Part shown: one piece after another, positions 1 through 12,203 of the stretch
Layout: each line of letters starts with the position of its first letter
Position numbering within the stretch: the stretch's first letter is position 1
Source of the DNA: Chaenocephalus aceratus
Lineage: Eukaryota > Chordata > Actinopteri > Perciformes > Channichthyidae
Reading direction: 5' to 3'
Assembly: GCA_023974075.1 (NCBI GenBank)
Contig: CM043789.1
Location: forward strand, 39,619,092 to 39,683,091
Length of the DNA: 64,000 nt
Program-made: the position numbers and the translations under genes
The notes under the pieces: generated by a model
The model's input: the letters and a program-made list of their open reading frames with translations, nothing else
What the model was told of the DNA's origin: nothing
The model's database searches: none

Positions 1-653
1 GTTAGTGCTACATACTTTTTCCAAGTTAAAGTTGTAACAACACAATGTATAAAGTCCTGCATCTGAAAGAAAAATATATATACTTCAAATACAAGAAATT
101 GTATATAAATATATAATAGCCACATTCGACACACAACATCTAATCAAATGTGATTTATATATTTCTAATATCCCCAAACACTTTTGTGTCAGGGGGATTT
201 ACAGATCAACACACATGAAGGGCTATGTCGAATATATAATAAAATAACAAGAATATAATTCAAGTACAGATGTACTTATGTATTATGGTGTAGCTGGTAA
301 AGGTGGGTTCGTGTTTGACCACTAATAGATTGCTCGGTAGCGTATAAGTATCTTATTAGGTCTTATCAAAAGTGAAAATACCCGCTGAGTAAATGTATGA
401 AATAAAAGTAGTGGAGTAGATGGTAAAGTGTTGTGTCATAATTGTAGTGGAATTTAAATATTAAGTAGCAGAAAATGGAAATACTTAATACTTACTTAAC
501 TACCTCAATATTATTCTTAAGTACTTTTACTGACAGTTAGTAAAAAACAAACGTACAAGTGCATCTTTTGTTGTTATTTCTTAATCTCATCCTTCATTTC
601 TTATTAAGATGTATTGTGTCCTCATTAAAGGCGTGCGGTGCTGCATTCAGTGT
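1..653. other. AT-rich intergenic DNA, no gene seen
   Basis: AT-rich single-copy-looking sequence with short ATATA runs. Only short, low-complexity open frames occur. I see no gene, RNA or transposon end here. Confidence 0.6.
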
Positions 654-729
<76 letters not shown>

Positions 730-735
730 GCACGC

Positions 736-769
<34 letters not shown>
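654..769. repeat. (CA)n / (CGCA)n compound microsatellite
   Basis: CA dinucleotides with two blocks of CGCA tetranucleotides, one at the left end and one near 725-742. Open frames across it give His-Thr or Cys-Val polymers on the two strands and are artefacts of the repeat. Confidence 0.97.
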
Positions 770-773
<4 letters not shown>

Positions 774-2112
774 TGAGGCCGACAGCAGCAGACCAGGAGT
801 CCACATTTGCCTCTCTATCCCCCCCTCTAAGCATTTTCGCCCCTCACTCACTTTGTGCTGAAATAATTAACCGCGTGCATGTTTGAAGGCGGGATTACAG
901 TTTGTCTAATTGTAGTGAGCGTTGTCATGGAGACTATCAGGCGATCTGTGCATAAACAGCCTTACTTGGCAGTGTTTGGCTAAAAATGGGGCTTTGTGCA
1001 GATGTCAGACACAGATTTATGATGGTGAGGCAGATTATATTTGGCAGGGAAATCAATAGGCTGACCACAGGCTGGACTGCTGCTTATTTTGATAAACAGC
1101 TCTGTGGATGTAACCTGCGCTTGTCTCCTCATCTGTTTGCTCTGAGAGCGTGAATTAATGTAAAAGTTTACTTTCCAAAGCAGCATGGTTGAGTTCATGC
1201 TTTAAAGTTTGGCACAAATTCAACCTTATATTGCTGTGAGGTATACATGAATATTTAGTGATTTGGAAAATATTATATCTAACATTAGCAGAGTAACAAC
1301 ATTAGCCTTCACATAATGTTACTTAAAGTGGAAAATAATATGTTTTTGCTCGAGGTAACTTGAATCCCATAATAGAAATACAGTGAAGAGACATTTTCAA
1401 AGGAAATAAAGCGGACTAATACATTGCAGGTTTAAGGAAATATCTCATTATGTTGTCGTGAATAATCATATCATACATTTTGTATTGCAACTTCTTCAAT
1501 TTAGAACACAGTACAGAAGACAATTCAGGTTGCACAACATTTTGGATTAATTCAATTTATGGAAATCCTTTGCAAACATCTGGAAAAATAAGACACTGTT
1601 TTTTTGTTTCAAAGACATCCAGAAGTGAATGAGAAAAACCCTGATGACAGTATCAGTAATACTGGCATGTGATGTTGGCGACATGATGGAGAAACAGGCA
1701 GTGTCTGCACAGTAGGGGAATGCAGTCAGTAGTTATGGAGGAAAAGTGCGTTGCAATAATACAGCGGTAATAGAGTCATAACCCAAACACGTGTAGCGGT
1801 CAACATTTGGAAAAGTTTAACTGCATCTGGATAGTGTAAAGATAATCTACATATGTGCTAATGTAAAAGAAATGGCAGATAAATCCCTAAGGGTTTGCCT
1901 CGTATCCATACTGTACATGTCATTATTGTATTCATGTCTTCCTGGTAGAATGAATAATTTAGACGAAATGTTAAAATAATAATAATTAATAATGAAAGAA
2001 ATTACTAAATAACGTAAAGACTAAATCCAGCCTACTCTCAGCAAACCAAATATGAATAAAGCAGCAACAACTGTCGTCCTTCTCCATGTTGTCACTATGC
2101 AATCATTGCTTG
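770..2112. other. Intergenic DNA, no gene seen
   Basis: Unremarkable AT-rich sequence. The longest open frame is about 72 codons and resembles no family I know. No transposon ends were recognised. Confidence 0.55.
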
Positions 2113-2248
2113 TTGCGTGACATTTTATAGCACAACATTATAACCGGTTTAGAGCAGTCAGGTGACATCGTATTAAAGAGGACACAACATGCCAATTTTC
2201 AGGTTAATATTTGTATTTTGTGCAAGTGTTACATAGTTATGTCACTTA
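2113..2248 (+). repeat. 136-bp direct repeat, copy 1
   Basis: This block recurs at 2475-2610 in the same orientation with about four mismatches. The 226-bp spacer between the copies starts like a common fish interspersed repeat (AGCCCCTGTCACACTGTCCC). The pair could be a recent tandem duplication around an insertion, or two copies of one transposon fragment. Confidence 0.85.
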
Positions 2249-2474
2249 AGCCCCTGTCACACTGTCCCGAAATTGACACCCGATGGACACACGATAAAGG
2301 AAATGTTCAAATTCGGCTGTGATCGTAGCAACATCGGGCCATTCGTGAGGGCATCTAAGCCATCGTATGACTGCCGGTGGAGTTTCTCAGGCTCCGGCAG
2401 CAACTTCGTGAGGCACTCGTGAGGGCATCTTGTCAAATCGTGTCATCTTCGTGTTATCATCGGTGCATTTCTTT

Positions 2475-2610
2475 TTGCGTGACATTTTATAGCACAACAT
2501 TATAACCTGTTTAGAGCAGTCAGGTGACATCGTATTAAAGAGGACACAAAATGCCAATTGTCAGGTTAATATTTGTATTTTGTGCAAGTGTTACATAGTG
2601 ATGTCACTTA
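2475..2610 (+). repeat. 136-bp direct repeat, copy 2
   Basis: Second copy of the block at 2113-2248. Its last bases, ATGTCACT, are the target site of the hAT-like element that follows, so the repeat was here before that element inserted. Confidence 0.85.
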
Positions 2611-2902
2611 GGGCTGAACGATTAATCGATGCAACTATCAAATCGCAAAGCCTGCGAAACTGAAGCTTGACTTTAAAGCAACCCAACGGAAGTTTCATGT
2701 AAGTTTAGTTCTTTCACTCGTAGCTCGGGCTGCGGGAGTGCTAGAGACGGGAGCACGTTTATACGACCTTCCTAGCCGGAGATAAGGCCGCATTTTACAA
2801 TAAACTTCCGTTGGGTCGCTTAAAAACAAATATCGCAAATCGAATCGCAATATCTGTCAGAAAATTCGAAATTAGATTATTTCCCCAAATCGTGCAGCCC
2901 TG
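2609..2902. mobile_element. hAT-like non-autonomous DNA transposon (294 bp)
   Basis: The element is flanked by a perfect 8-bp target-site duplication, ATGTCACT (2601-2608 and 2903-2910). Its ends are imperfect terminal inverted repeats, TAGGGCTGAACGATT on the left and AATCGTGCAGCCCTG on the right. An 8-bp duplication with short inverted ends is the hAT signature. A second, internal inverted repeat pairs the CCAACGGAAGTTT region near 2676-2695 with AAACTTCCGTTGG near 2800-2815. There is no coding capacity, so it needs a transposase supplied in trans. Confidence 0.88.
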
Positions 2903-3718
2903 ATGTCACTGTGTAACGGAAGTAAACAAAGGAGGCTGATGGGTGACCTTATGTAACTCGAGTTTTTCCGCTCTTATTTTGAAATAAAATAGCAGCCACA
3001 TGAAGATGGGAAGCTCAGCTCATAAACCCAGTCCCTCTTGGACGATTCAAATCCATTGTAGACTACAAGAAAGCTGGATGCTAATTGGCCACTGTACATT
3101 TCTCCTGTTATCAATGCTGTGCCATTGATTTGATATAACTCATGCTAGTGTGTAGATGTGTGGAAAAGTTCGCCGTTACAAAAACAACATGAATGCTCAC
3201 ATTATGCTGCACAGTATATTGTAAAAAGGTGTCCAACTAATCGGTCGTTCAATCCATAATGTACAAACATTTACATTATCTTTCCCAAAGATTAAATGTG
3301 TGAAATAAGAAGATACTTTTTATAAATTCCTCCAGCTTTTTGGGGTTCTACTTTCCTGTAGTGTGTTATTTAGGTTTGCGTGCATGTAAATGGTCTGCAA
3401 AGGCTAAAACCCCCTGCCTTCAGTGCCTCGATTGGACTACTTTGTTTACTTCTGTAACATAGTGACATCACTATGTAACTCGCGCTGCTATTGGTTAGCG
3501 CTCCAACACATCGTACGTGATGGGGGATGGGATATCTCTAAGCGGTTGACCAATCACAACAGAGCCGGCCAGCTAACCAATCAGAAGCAGACTGGGCTCT
3601 GGTTCCAGACAGAGGGTGAAAAGAGGTGCTGCAGCACATTAAAGCATGGAGACATGTCACAGTAGAGGCACAACATTCACATATGAACCTTAACATGAGC
3701 ACAATAGGGCCCCTTTAA
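2903..3718. repeat. Old interspersed repeat material, TTAA-type right end
   Basis: Sequence after the hAT insertion (GTAACGGAAGTAAACAAAGG) reappears inverted near 3440-3478, so the block contains inverted copies of one repeat. The right edge, GGGCCCCTTTAA at 3709-3718, resembles the end of the TTAA-flanked elements at 10788 and 31559. I could not find a matching left end, so the limits are uncertain. Confidence 0.4.
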
Positions 3719-5202
3719 CACTAAAACCGCCAGAGGTCGCCGTATACCTAAAACCGCCAACGGGTCAAATTTTCAAGGTACAATGTTCTTTTATTTACCA
3801 TACAGAACAGTGAGTTTTGATCGCACAGGGATGAAACTTATACCAATAGAATCTGTGGACTCTCAGCTTTACATATGATATTGTTTGTGCTGATAGCATG
3901 AAGTATAAAATATCACTACCAGTGCGGATTTAAACGCTTGGTGTTAGACTTGTATTTTGTTTAGGTACAAATCTCTCTATCTATCTGTTAATAGGTATAA
4001 ATGGCAATTTTTGGGAAATCTTTAACAACAGAGGGTGCTACATAACACACTTTCAGGAAAAGTCACAGACTGGGAGACTTTAATATTTTATTGAAAAAAA
4101 GTTTCATACAATCAAAAAACAGCTGCGGGTAAAATTGACCTGTTGGCGGTTCTAGTGTTAAGAAACTCCAGTACAGTGTTTTAGGTTTGGAGGAATGCAG
4201 CTATCTATCATCTGATCTAACGGCCCTCCTTCCCTCCCTGCAATCAACAGTTCATCCCCATCCACACGGTTAAAGATTAAGATGTGTCCTTAATAGACTC
4301 GCTTTCCACACTAGCCTGCAAACTTAAAACGAGTTCAGTTAACTGTCAGGAGAAAAACATTCCAGGAACAGGAAGTCAATAACGCCGGCATCCCCCTCAG
4401 GGTGCACATTACCATTGTTGTGAGCCAGGTTAATGTACTTCAAACAAGGTTTATTATATACTGAAGTGCACACTAGTGAGGTGAGGGAGAGTAGTGGTCA
4501 GGAGCTGAAGGTGAGAAAGGAAACGGATTACTTATCTAAACCTTATCTGTGGATGTGGAAGTGATAACTCTACTTGAGAAATGTATGTGTTTGTGTGACA
4601 CCTTTTTGATGATATCGCATGACCACATTTGCCTCGTGGTCATGGTCCATTGCTAAGAGCCTGTCAGTTATCCCATCAATCTTCACGCTGGCACAGTCCG
4701 TTGATTGTAACCGTCCATTTGAAGCGTTGCATGTCAAACAACACCCTTCAGGCTGCGTCTGTTTATTATTATTTTCAACTTTTCCCAGAATCTACTTGCC
4801 TAGACGTGTTGCAACCCGGCAGGTGTTACATGTTGCAGGTACTATGGCAACACAACTGTCAGACAAGCACATTATTGGTTATTTTGTTCAGGTTCATTTA
4901 GTAGAATATATAAACACTGTATCCTACTCACAGTACATGTGCGGTAGACTTTACACAGTATATATCTATGTATTTATACATATTGGATTAGTTTATTTAA
5001 TAGATGGAAAAGGGCATATTCCTAAATATGTCTCCACCAATCTAATACACTATAGCACGAGCACTCTTTCGCAACACTTATTTTGGATAAAGGTTGATTT
5101 TGCATGAAGTCTTTCAGTTTGAAAACAAACACAGAATAGGTTAACAGTTTCCTGCCTTTTTCTTGATTTTATTAACTGTACAAAGTATGTATCCTTTTCA
5201 GG
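3719..5202. other. Intergenic DNA, no gene seen
   Basis: The phrase ACTAAAACCGCCA near 3719-3732 and its partial inverse near 4145-4160 (GGCGGTTCTAGTGTTA) suggest that 3719-4160 is another degraded inverted-repeat element of about 440 bp. A 162-codon open frame at 4619-5107 on the plus strand has no recognisable domain or codon bias, and I treat it as chance. Confidence 0.45.
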
Positions 5203-5575
5203 AGGCTGTGGCTCAGTGGTTAGTGCGCTGATCTTCGAATCAGGCGAATCCACTTGACTGTCTCCTCCATGATTTCCTGTTTGTGTTTTTATCTTGTTCT
5301 GTTGCCTATTAGCTTTTATTTTATTTAGTTTTTATTTAGTTTTTTTTAAAAACATTTTTTTAAATCGTACGGTGTCCTTGGGTGTCATGAAAGGCGCCTA
5401 AAAATAAAATGTATTATTATTATTATTATTATTATAGCAAGTTCGAGTCCCGCTGCAGTCAGCATGTCGTTGTGTCCCTGGGACACTTCACCCCGCATTG
5501 CTCCTGTGGGGATTGTCCACAGTGAACGTATGTACTGTAAGTCGCTTTGGATAAAAGCGTCTAACAAGTAACATG
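5203..5575 (+). mobile_element. tRNA-derived SINE interrupted by a second retroposon tail
   Basis: A tRNA-like head with an A box (TGGCTCAGTGG) lies at 5208-5250. Further right, from about 5438, is a SINE body with a B box (GTTCGAGTCCC) and the usual fish SINE end GTCGCTTTGGATAAAAGCGT near 5540. Between them is an unrelated retroposon 3' end (AAAGGCGCCTAAAAATAAAA followed by an ATT microsatellite, about 5371-5434). The simplest reading is one retroposon inserted into another. Exact junctions are not resolved. Confidence 0.7.
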
Positions 5576-6768
5576 TCACGTAATTATAACAAGAAGTGTT
5601 GGCAATACTGGCCTTGTTGCAAATAACGAATATTAAATTGGAATTGATGGCAGTGCATTTCATTGTTATATCGTGGCATATATAAAACTCACCTCACAGC
5701 TAGCACTCAAATACCTCTCAACTCTGTCTAAATGTACTTATAATTAGTACCCAATTACGTTTAAAGATTGGCCACTGGACCTTTTTAAAGACTCAAGTGG
5801 GAAATGAGTGACCCATAAAATAAAGTGTTTCTTTCTGTTGGAGAAATCCTGAACATAATTTTGTCTTAACCCCGTTTGAAATTTCCAACAATTACCAATA
5901 AACTATACTATTACTTCGAATATAGGGTTCTAAGAAGGGTTTATTTGGATAAGACCAGACAGAAAAGTCTGTTCATTATTGGGTAATAACAAAATGATGT
6001 TGTTCATCACATAACACAGTCCTGTCCCCCTGAAGTGCAACAGAAACTCTCTCCATGTTGGCGTATTAAAACTATTCTGTTCTCATTTATCATCTTCTCG
6101 CCCTCCCCACTCAGCGAACCTGGGGTCTGCGAGGGGCTTTTAGGCTCTTACACTGAGGGGCCTGCAGCTCATCAATATTGCAAAGGAATAAAGTAGGCTG
6201 GTGGTGAAGCACAGGGGTACTGAAGCCTAATCAAGCGTCACCGTGCGCTAACGACAAGAGTAACAGGGATATTGATTCAGGCATACACGTTGCCTTAACT
6301 GTTTAATAAGTCATAAAGAACGGTATGGTTATTGCTCAACCTACAGAAGTGTACCAATGGAACTGGGGACACATACATCTGAGAATGTGGCATGGTTCTC
6401 TTTGAATGGACACATAACCCAAAACCCAGTGTTTATCAATGTAGATCGTAGAAGGGAACTATGGCACTCTGGTTTGTGGTCCTCAAAGTGCAAGAACATT
6501 TATTTGAAATACTCATAAGCAATGTCTCTTTGCAAGAACTTTGACCTGGTAACTTCAGATTATCCACAGAGCTTGAGCAGTTCCATGTAGGAAATGTTTT
6601 CTTTCTACTGAATAACACTCGGCAATCGTATCACAACCGAAGAAAGGAAGCACTTTTTCTCCCGCTACCACAAGCGAATTCTATATAACTCCTTTGTATT
6701 TGCTATAAGGCCAACACCTCTAAGGCTAATAGCTCCAACATGTGAGAACTCGCTCCAAAACCATCTAT
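5576..6768. other. Intergenic DNA, no gene seen
   Basis: No transposon ends, RNA genes or credible exons. Only short chance open frames occur. Confidence 0.5.
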
Positions 6769-7161
6769 CAGGGGTCTCAAACTCAAGGCCCGGGGGCCAA
6801 ATCCGGCCCGCGACTTCATTTTATGTGGCCCCGCAAGAGCTTGCAAAGAATATAATACGTTTATTATACGGTTACATGCCACTTTACAGAAGCAGGTTGC
6901 CCATAAACTACATGTCCCACAATGCATCTCGTTTTGTGACATGCACACTGAAGAGACTTGCAATTATTTGCCCTGGACTTCTGCTTTCAGACGTAGTTAA
7001 TTACTAAGTTATTATCCCATCCGATAATAATCCAATTCAGAGGCAATAATGTAATACATTATTTTATATTTATATTATATATTTATGTCGTTACAACCGG
7101 CCCTTTGAGTGCAACCTTTATGCGAATGTGGCCCGTGATGAAATTGAGTTTGACACCCCTG
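6769..7161. mobile_element. hAT-like non-autonomous DNA transposon (393 bp)
   Basis: Terminal inverted repeats CAGGGGTCTCAAACTC on the left and GAGTTTGACACCCCTG on the right, followed inward by the GGCCCGGGGGCCAAATC type sequence seen in many vertebrate hAT (Charlie-like) elements. The flanks share only a degraded duplication (ATCTAT versus ATCTAG), consistent with an old insertion. There is no open frame. Confidence 0.82.
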
Positions 7162-7440
7162 ATCTAGATTGACAACCAAAGGAAAGCTAGGTGGAAGTAC
7201 TTTTATATTTGGACTGGACTGTCCCTATGAACCTAAATAGTCAGTCAGGAATCGAGAACAGCCCATCTTCGGTGGAGTTTTATCTCAAGGCATAGAGTGG
7301 TGCTGTTATGACATTATTTCGTAGGGCAACGTTTCTCAAGCTTGTTTTATCTACAGACCTTGGCATCTAACTACAAACAAAACAATTGACTTGGAGACAA
7401 GGGAACTGGAAGTGGTAACATGCTTTTTGGGACTCAATAA

Positions 7441-7632
7441 TGGGGCAAGTCGGGCTGCGAGGTATAGCGGTCGTTCAATCAAAAATGTTGTTGGTTCAAT
7501 CCCTGGGCATGATACTTAACCCGAAGTCGCTCCTGGTGGCATGGCCAACAGGGTGTGAATGTTAGCTTGCATGAATGGGGGTGAATGGGTACATAGAGTC
7601 GTAAATACTGGATTAATACAGTCCGTTTACCC
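7441..7632 (+). mobile_element. tRNA-derived SINE (AFC-type), degraded
   Basis: A degenerate tRNA-like head is followed by a B box (GGTTCAATCCC near 7493). The body contains ATACTTAACCC, GTCGCTCCTGGTGGCATGGCC and GTGTGAATG, and the tail ends ATACAGTCCGTTTACC. This order matches the AFC-type SINE widespread in percomorph fish. Several substitutions mark it as an old copy. Confidence 0.75.
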
Positions 7633-9366
7633 TAACTGCACCACTCTATAAGCAAGTCACTTGAGCCACTAACTTGACTGTTGCGCTGACCATTACTTCC
7701 CCTTTTAATTATTGAATGGACTCCTACCACCACCTGGTCATTGGGTGTTTTTCGTGAAAGCAACAGAAGAAGAAGAATGGAAGCTGCAGCTCAAAGGGAT
7801 GGAGAGATTACCTTTATTTCAATTATAAAGTACACTGGATATAAGTGACTTTGAACACAGCGGGGAGCCTGAAGCCCTGCGCGGTTTTCCTTCATTATAC
7901 CGTGGTACCTCAGCGACGGCCTACAGTGCCGCAATAAAAGACCAATGAATGGTGCACATCCTGTATTGATTTGTTTGCTGAATATCAGAGTGAATTTTCA
8001 GATGTATTTATAATGGCCTTATTAAAACCCCCTTTGATCCAAAGATTACAACAATAACAGAATCGCCTCTGTTGTCTGCATCCAAGATAAAAATGTCAAT
8101 AGTAACTGGAGTCTTTCAGAGGCATTCAATTATTTTTCCTTTTAATCATGAAATGTAATCACTTTTCCCAGGTGGGGGGTGTGGGGGGTGGGTGGCGGGG
8201 GGTGCACTTTGTGCGGTTATTCTTTTCTTTCATGGATGCAAAGCTGTCCATCCATTGGTATTGCTCTGCATATTACTTTTATTCCAAATGATATATTCTA
8301 TTTGAAATACAAACAGCTTTAATTATTGAAACTGACACTGCATTTGACTTTGAAAGCCTGTCAGCTGTCGACATTGGATAAAGAAAGAGGGAATTGTGAG
8401 GATTTCTGTGCCGGGCACTTGTGTGATGAAGACATTCTTTGGAGGTGACTCTCATCTGTTGTAAGAGTTATTGAAGCGGGCGAAACACAAAGACAAGTGA
8501 TCTGATGAATTGCTGATTAGTGTGAGTAAGGATGAGGATCCACTCTCTGTGCTTGTTTTTTTAAATGATGTTCAAGTGGAGTCAAATGAAAGAACAAATA
8601 AGAACAACAATATCAAGTGAAGCTCAAGGGACACTCAGTGTCACATTATTCATCGAGGACAAAATAAATTGCTAGTTCAAGCGTTACCAAATTCAAATAG
8701 GGGAAATGAAAGGCAGATAAATTGTGGAAATATTTGCTGGACAATAACTCCAGGAGGACAGAGAGATGAAAGGCAGTTATCAGACACAATGAGATGTTCA
8801 TAGTACTTGATCCAACATTTCATATCATGTATATTTCTATGTCAGGACATCTGATGGTTCTTCAAGTAGGGATATTTAAAAAAAATCTATTTGGTACATG
8901 AGAGCTATCATGTAATGTAGCTTGAGACCTTTGCCCATGCTGTTCCCGTGAGTCAAAAATAAAGCAAAAACCAGATCCAGTTCTTTACAGTTCAACCAAA
9001 TATATTGAACATCTGGACAGTACTAGTGATTTTCCTTAATCCTGCTGACAAAGAAAACCAACAAATTAAATTAAGAACATAACCTCCTTTGAAGAAGTTG
9101 ACCAAAACGTCTTATCAGCGTGATTAAATCCTAGCTTGGTAAAATATCTGATTTCACATCAAACTGGGAGACAATTAGTGATGTCGTTGGGTTTAACCTA
9201 ACCCACATTATTTCCCATCTTTCTTCAAAGATTGGAATTTTTTCTAGCAAGATCCTTTAATCTGGAGTTGATCAAGACATAACATTTTACCAATTCCTTG
9301 TGAGTTGAAGAAATGATAATTCAGTCATATTATCAGACTTGTTAAATGCATCCACACATTACCACT
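7633..9366. other. Intergenic DNA, no gene seen
   Basis: A G-rich run at 8171-8205 (groups of 4-6 G) is the only clear sequence feature. The rest looks single-copy and AT-rich, with no exon or transposon end that I can support. Confidence 0.5.
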
Positions 9367-10025
9367 TAGGGGTGCCCACACTTTTTCAGCTTGGGAGCTA
9401 CTTTTAAAATGACCACGCCCAAATGATCTACCTACATTTATCCTGCCCAATCTGTGTCGCAAGCAGGGGGGGGGGGGTGCTAGGCAAGGCAAGGCAAGTT
9501 TATTTACATAGCACCTTTCAGCACCAGGCAATTCAAGGTGCTTTACAAAAATGAAAGACATTCAGACAAAGGCATTTAAAAACAGTAAAAGATAATAAAA
9601 GAAAATTTAAAACAAAAACAAAAAATGAAAGACATTAAGAAAATGGCATTTAAAATCAGTCATTAAAAAGAAAAGTTAATTATTTCAGTTCTTGATTTTT
9701 AATTTATTCACAGAACCTCCCTTTGGAAATCCGAACATTTCCGTCTCGATTGTTAATTTAGACGGATTCTTTTCACCATGTTATGCTCATGTTATGCTAG
9801 TGGACTAAACGGTGCATAAACTGTATGCATGAACCCGTATGGCACAATACAACTCAGACTGGCTTACCTGTACGTCAATCAAGTGGCAAATGCCATAGTA
9901 AGGAGATGGATGATAGGCTAACTTTAAATTAATGAAAAACAACAACAAAAAACATACATATTTTTGTTCCAATGCCATGCGATCTACCCACACTACCTTC
10001 GCGATCAACGTATTGGGCACCCCTG
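9367..10025. mobile_element. hAT-like element with a nested retroposon fragment
   Basis: The left end (AGGGGTGCCCACACTTTT) and right end (GTATTGGGCACCCCTG) are inverted relative to each other, with a conserved GATCTACC-type interior near each end, typical of hAT-like elements in fish. At about 9481-9660 it is interrupted by GGCAAGGCAAGTTTATTTAC and TTCAAGGTGCTTTACAAA, the tail of a common fish retroposon, followed by A-rich sequence. No clean 8-bp duplication remains. Confidence 0.7.
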
Positions 10026-10783
10026 ACTTAAACAGTATGTCATTAATCCATTCAGCAAAGCACGCTAGTTCTCAATAACAAAGAGCACAGTAAACAGCTG
10101 TCATCTACGGATCTGGTGTAACCTACAATATGTGAGCGATGGTATATTTAGTAAACAAGTGGTTTATGTCAATCAATAAGTTGTGAGTGCAAACAGAATG
10201 AATGCTGAAGCCCAGAATCACTCACAACACGAAGTGTCATCCACAACAGTGGATCTTGTCTTTTCCAATTTAAGGTGACTGTAAGACTTCATGCTTTGAA
10301 CATGTGGTTCAATGAAACGATGCACCGTCCCATCGCTTCAGCAGGATCACTTGAGCAGCTAATGAAAGCTGACACAGGGATTGAATCAGTATTCATGAAT
10401 TTGCCATGTAGCTGACATGAAGATATTGTTTAGGTGTTGCCAACGCTAAATAAATGAGCACTAAATTGCTTCCGTGTGTTCTTGTTGAAGTGATCGCACG
10501 CAGGGGTTGAATTGGGCTGGGCCTGACAACAATGTTCATTTGTTCAAAAATGCTTTCAAATGTGTGCTCTGCTCAAAAGCTGCTGCAACTCAAATTAAGC
10601 ACTCACTAATCTAACAGCCAGACACCAGCCAGTGTTAGAAAGGTTTTCAGTTGACTTTTGGCAAGCCGTCAACTGCGCTTTGCAACCGCCATAGTAGGTC
10701 AGGTTGGACATGTCGAAACATATGAAAAAGTACTTTTATAGTATGTTAAAAATATCAAACAAAATCACAATATACAATTTATC
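10026..10783. other. Intergenic DNA, no gene seen
   Basis: No recognisable feature between the hAT-like element and the TTAA-flanked element. Confidence 0.5.
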
Positions 10784-10787
10784 TTAA

Positions 10788-11577
10788 AGGTGACATGTCA
10801 TGCTTTTCTGGTTAGTACCCGTCCCCGTGTGTTATGAAGGTTTTTATGCATGTAAATGGTGTGCAGAGTGAAAACCCTCAAAGTACACCCTGTAGACAGA
10901 AAATACCTCCCCAAAACGCCTCGTTGGAGATACGTCACTGTCCATTTGATTCTTCCGGGTACATCATGATGTCATGTTGTCCCCGGAACGAAATGGACCA
11001 ATCCGTGGAGCCGATACGTTACGTCCGCGGAGCCGTTACGTCCGCGGAGCCGTTACGTTAAGCCCCCGCTGATTGGTCCAAATTGACCAATCCACGGACT
11101 TCCTCACACACTCAGTGCAGGCAGCTCTGCTGATCTCTCCTCCCTGGCTGCAGGCTGATAACAGACAGTTGGGATCGCGGCGAAATTCTCACAGCGTTTA
11201 TCAACCTTTTTCTTCCTCAATATCAAGCCACACTTATTGTTTTTACTTCGGCTGTGACTTTGTGTGTGCTCAGGGTGAGTTTGGCTGTGTTTCGCTGTGT
11301 ATCGCTAAACAAGGAAATCACACCTCCACGGAGCTCAGCGCGATTCACAACGTCCCGACTGGTCCCGACCAATCGGAGCACACTGGGCTCACAGGGAGGG
11401 GGGGGGGCAAGAGCTGCAGCGAGCCGTTTAGTGGAGAGAGTGAATACACATACTTTACAGAGATGCTGTTTGAGAAACCAATGTGATTTTGGAACATTGA
11501 ACAATGTAAATCTATTCTATACCTCAACAATGGAATTATGATCACTGATCAGTAGAAATGGCCATGACATGGGACCT
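10788..11577. mobile_element. TTAA-flanked (piggyBac-type) non-autonomous element (790 bp)
   Basis: It lies between TTAA at 10784-10787 and TTAA at 11578-11581. The ends are inverted: AGGTGACATGTCATG on the left and CATGACATGGGACCT on the right. TTAA duplication is characteristic of piggyBac-type transposons. The interior has a short tandem around 11018-11058 (a 22-bp unit containing GTTACGTCCGCGGAGCC). A 137-codon open frame inside (11073-11486, plus) shows no transposase motif. Confidence 0.78.
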
Positions 11578-12203
11578 TTAAATATCAGAACAATTCAATG
11601 TTGTCCAAAATATAAAGGAATATATATTGTTTAGTAGGTCGAATAAAAAACAAAAGATCATATGTCAAATTCTGCTATATCACATCACTATCCTACTAAA
11701 CTATCATATGCTTTTTTTTTTTACTATACCACTGTATGAGGTTTTTAATGATACTTTCAACACAGTGGCGAGCCGTCAGGGCCCTCTAGGCCCTCTGTGA
11801 AGGCCTAAGATATTCTAAAAAATAATATTTGAAAACATTAAAACAATTACATTAAATTTTTTTTCATTATTTTTTGTTGTCACATTTTTCATTAGTTTTA
11901 CCAAAAATAACTTGATTCAATTGTATTTAAAATAATATTTCCAAAGAAATAAATCCTTCGAATCTGCCTGTTCAGTTTCTGTTGGAATGTGAAGGGTTAA
12001 ATGCCGTCTCTGCGAGTTATGTGAAGACGGGAGAGCTTGTTGGTCCCTCTCTACATTCACAGAGGGCCAGCTATAGTAACTCAACGAGAGAGTAATGTCA
12101 AATGACAGTACAATTGACCAATCATATCTTCCCTCTAAATGGGCGGGCTTTATTTTCGTGGACTTTATGACAAGTTCCGCCCGCTGTGAGGTCTATAGTC
12201 AAT

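Noticed and set aside
4619..5107. 162-codon open frame on the plus strand
   Set aside because: A second overlapping frame and AT-rich low-bias codons suggest chance; no similarity I recognise.
5203..5260. Functional tRNA gene
   Set aside because: Only a tRNA-like head with an A box is present, followed by retroposon sequence, with no acceptor stem partner; this is a SINE head.
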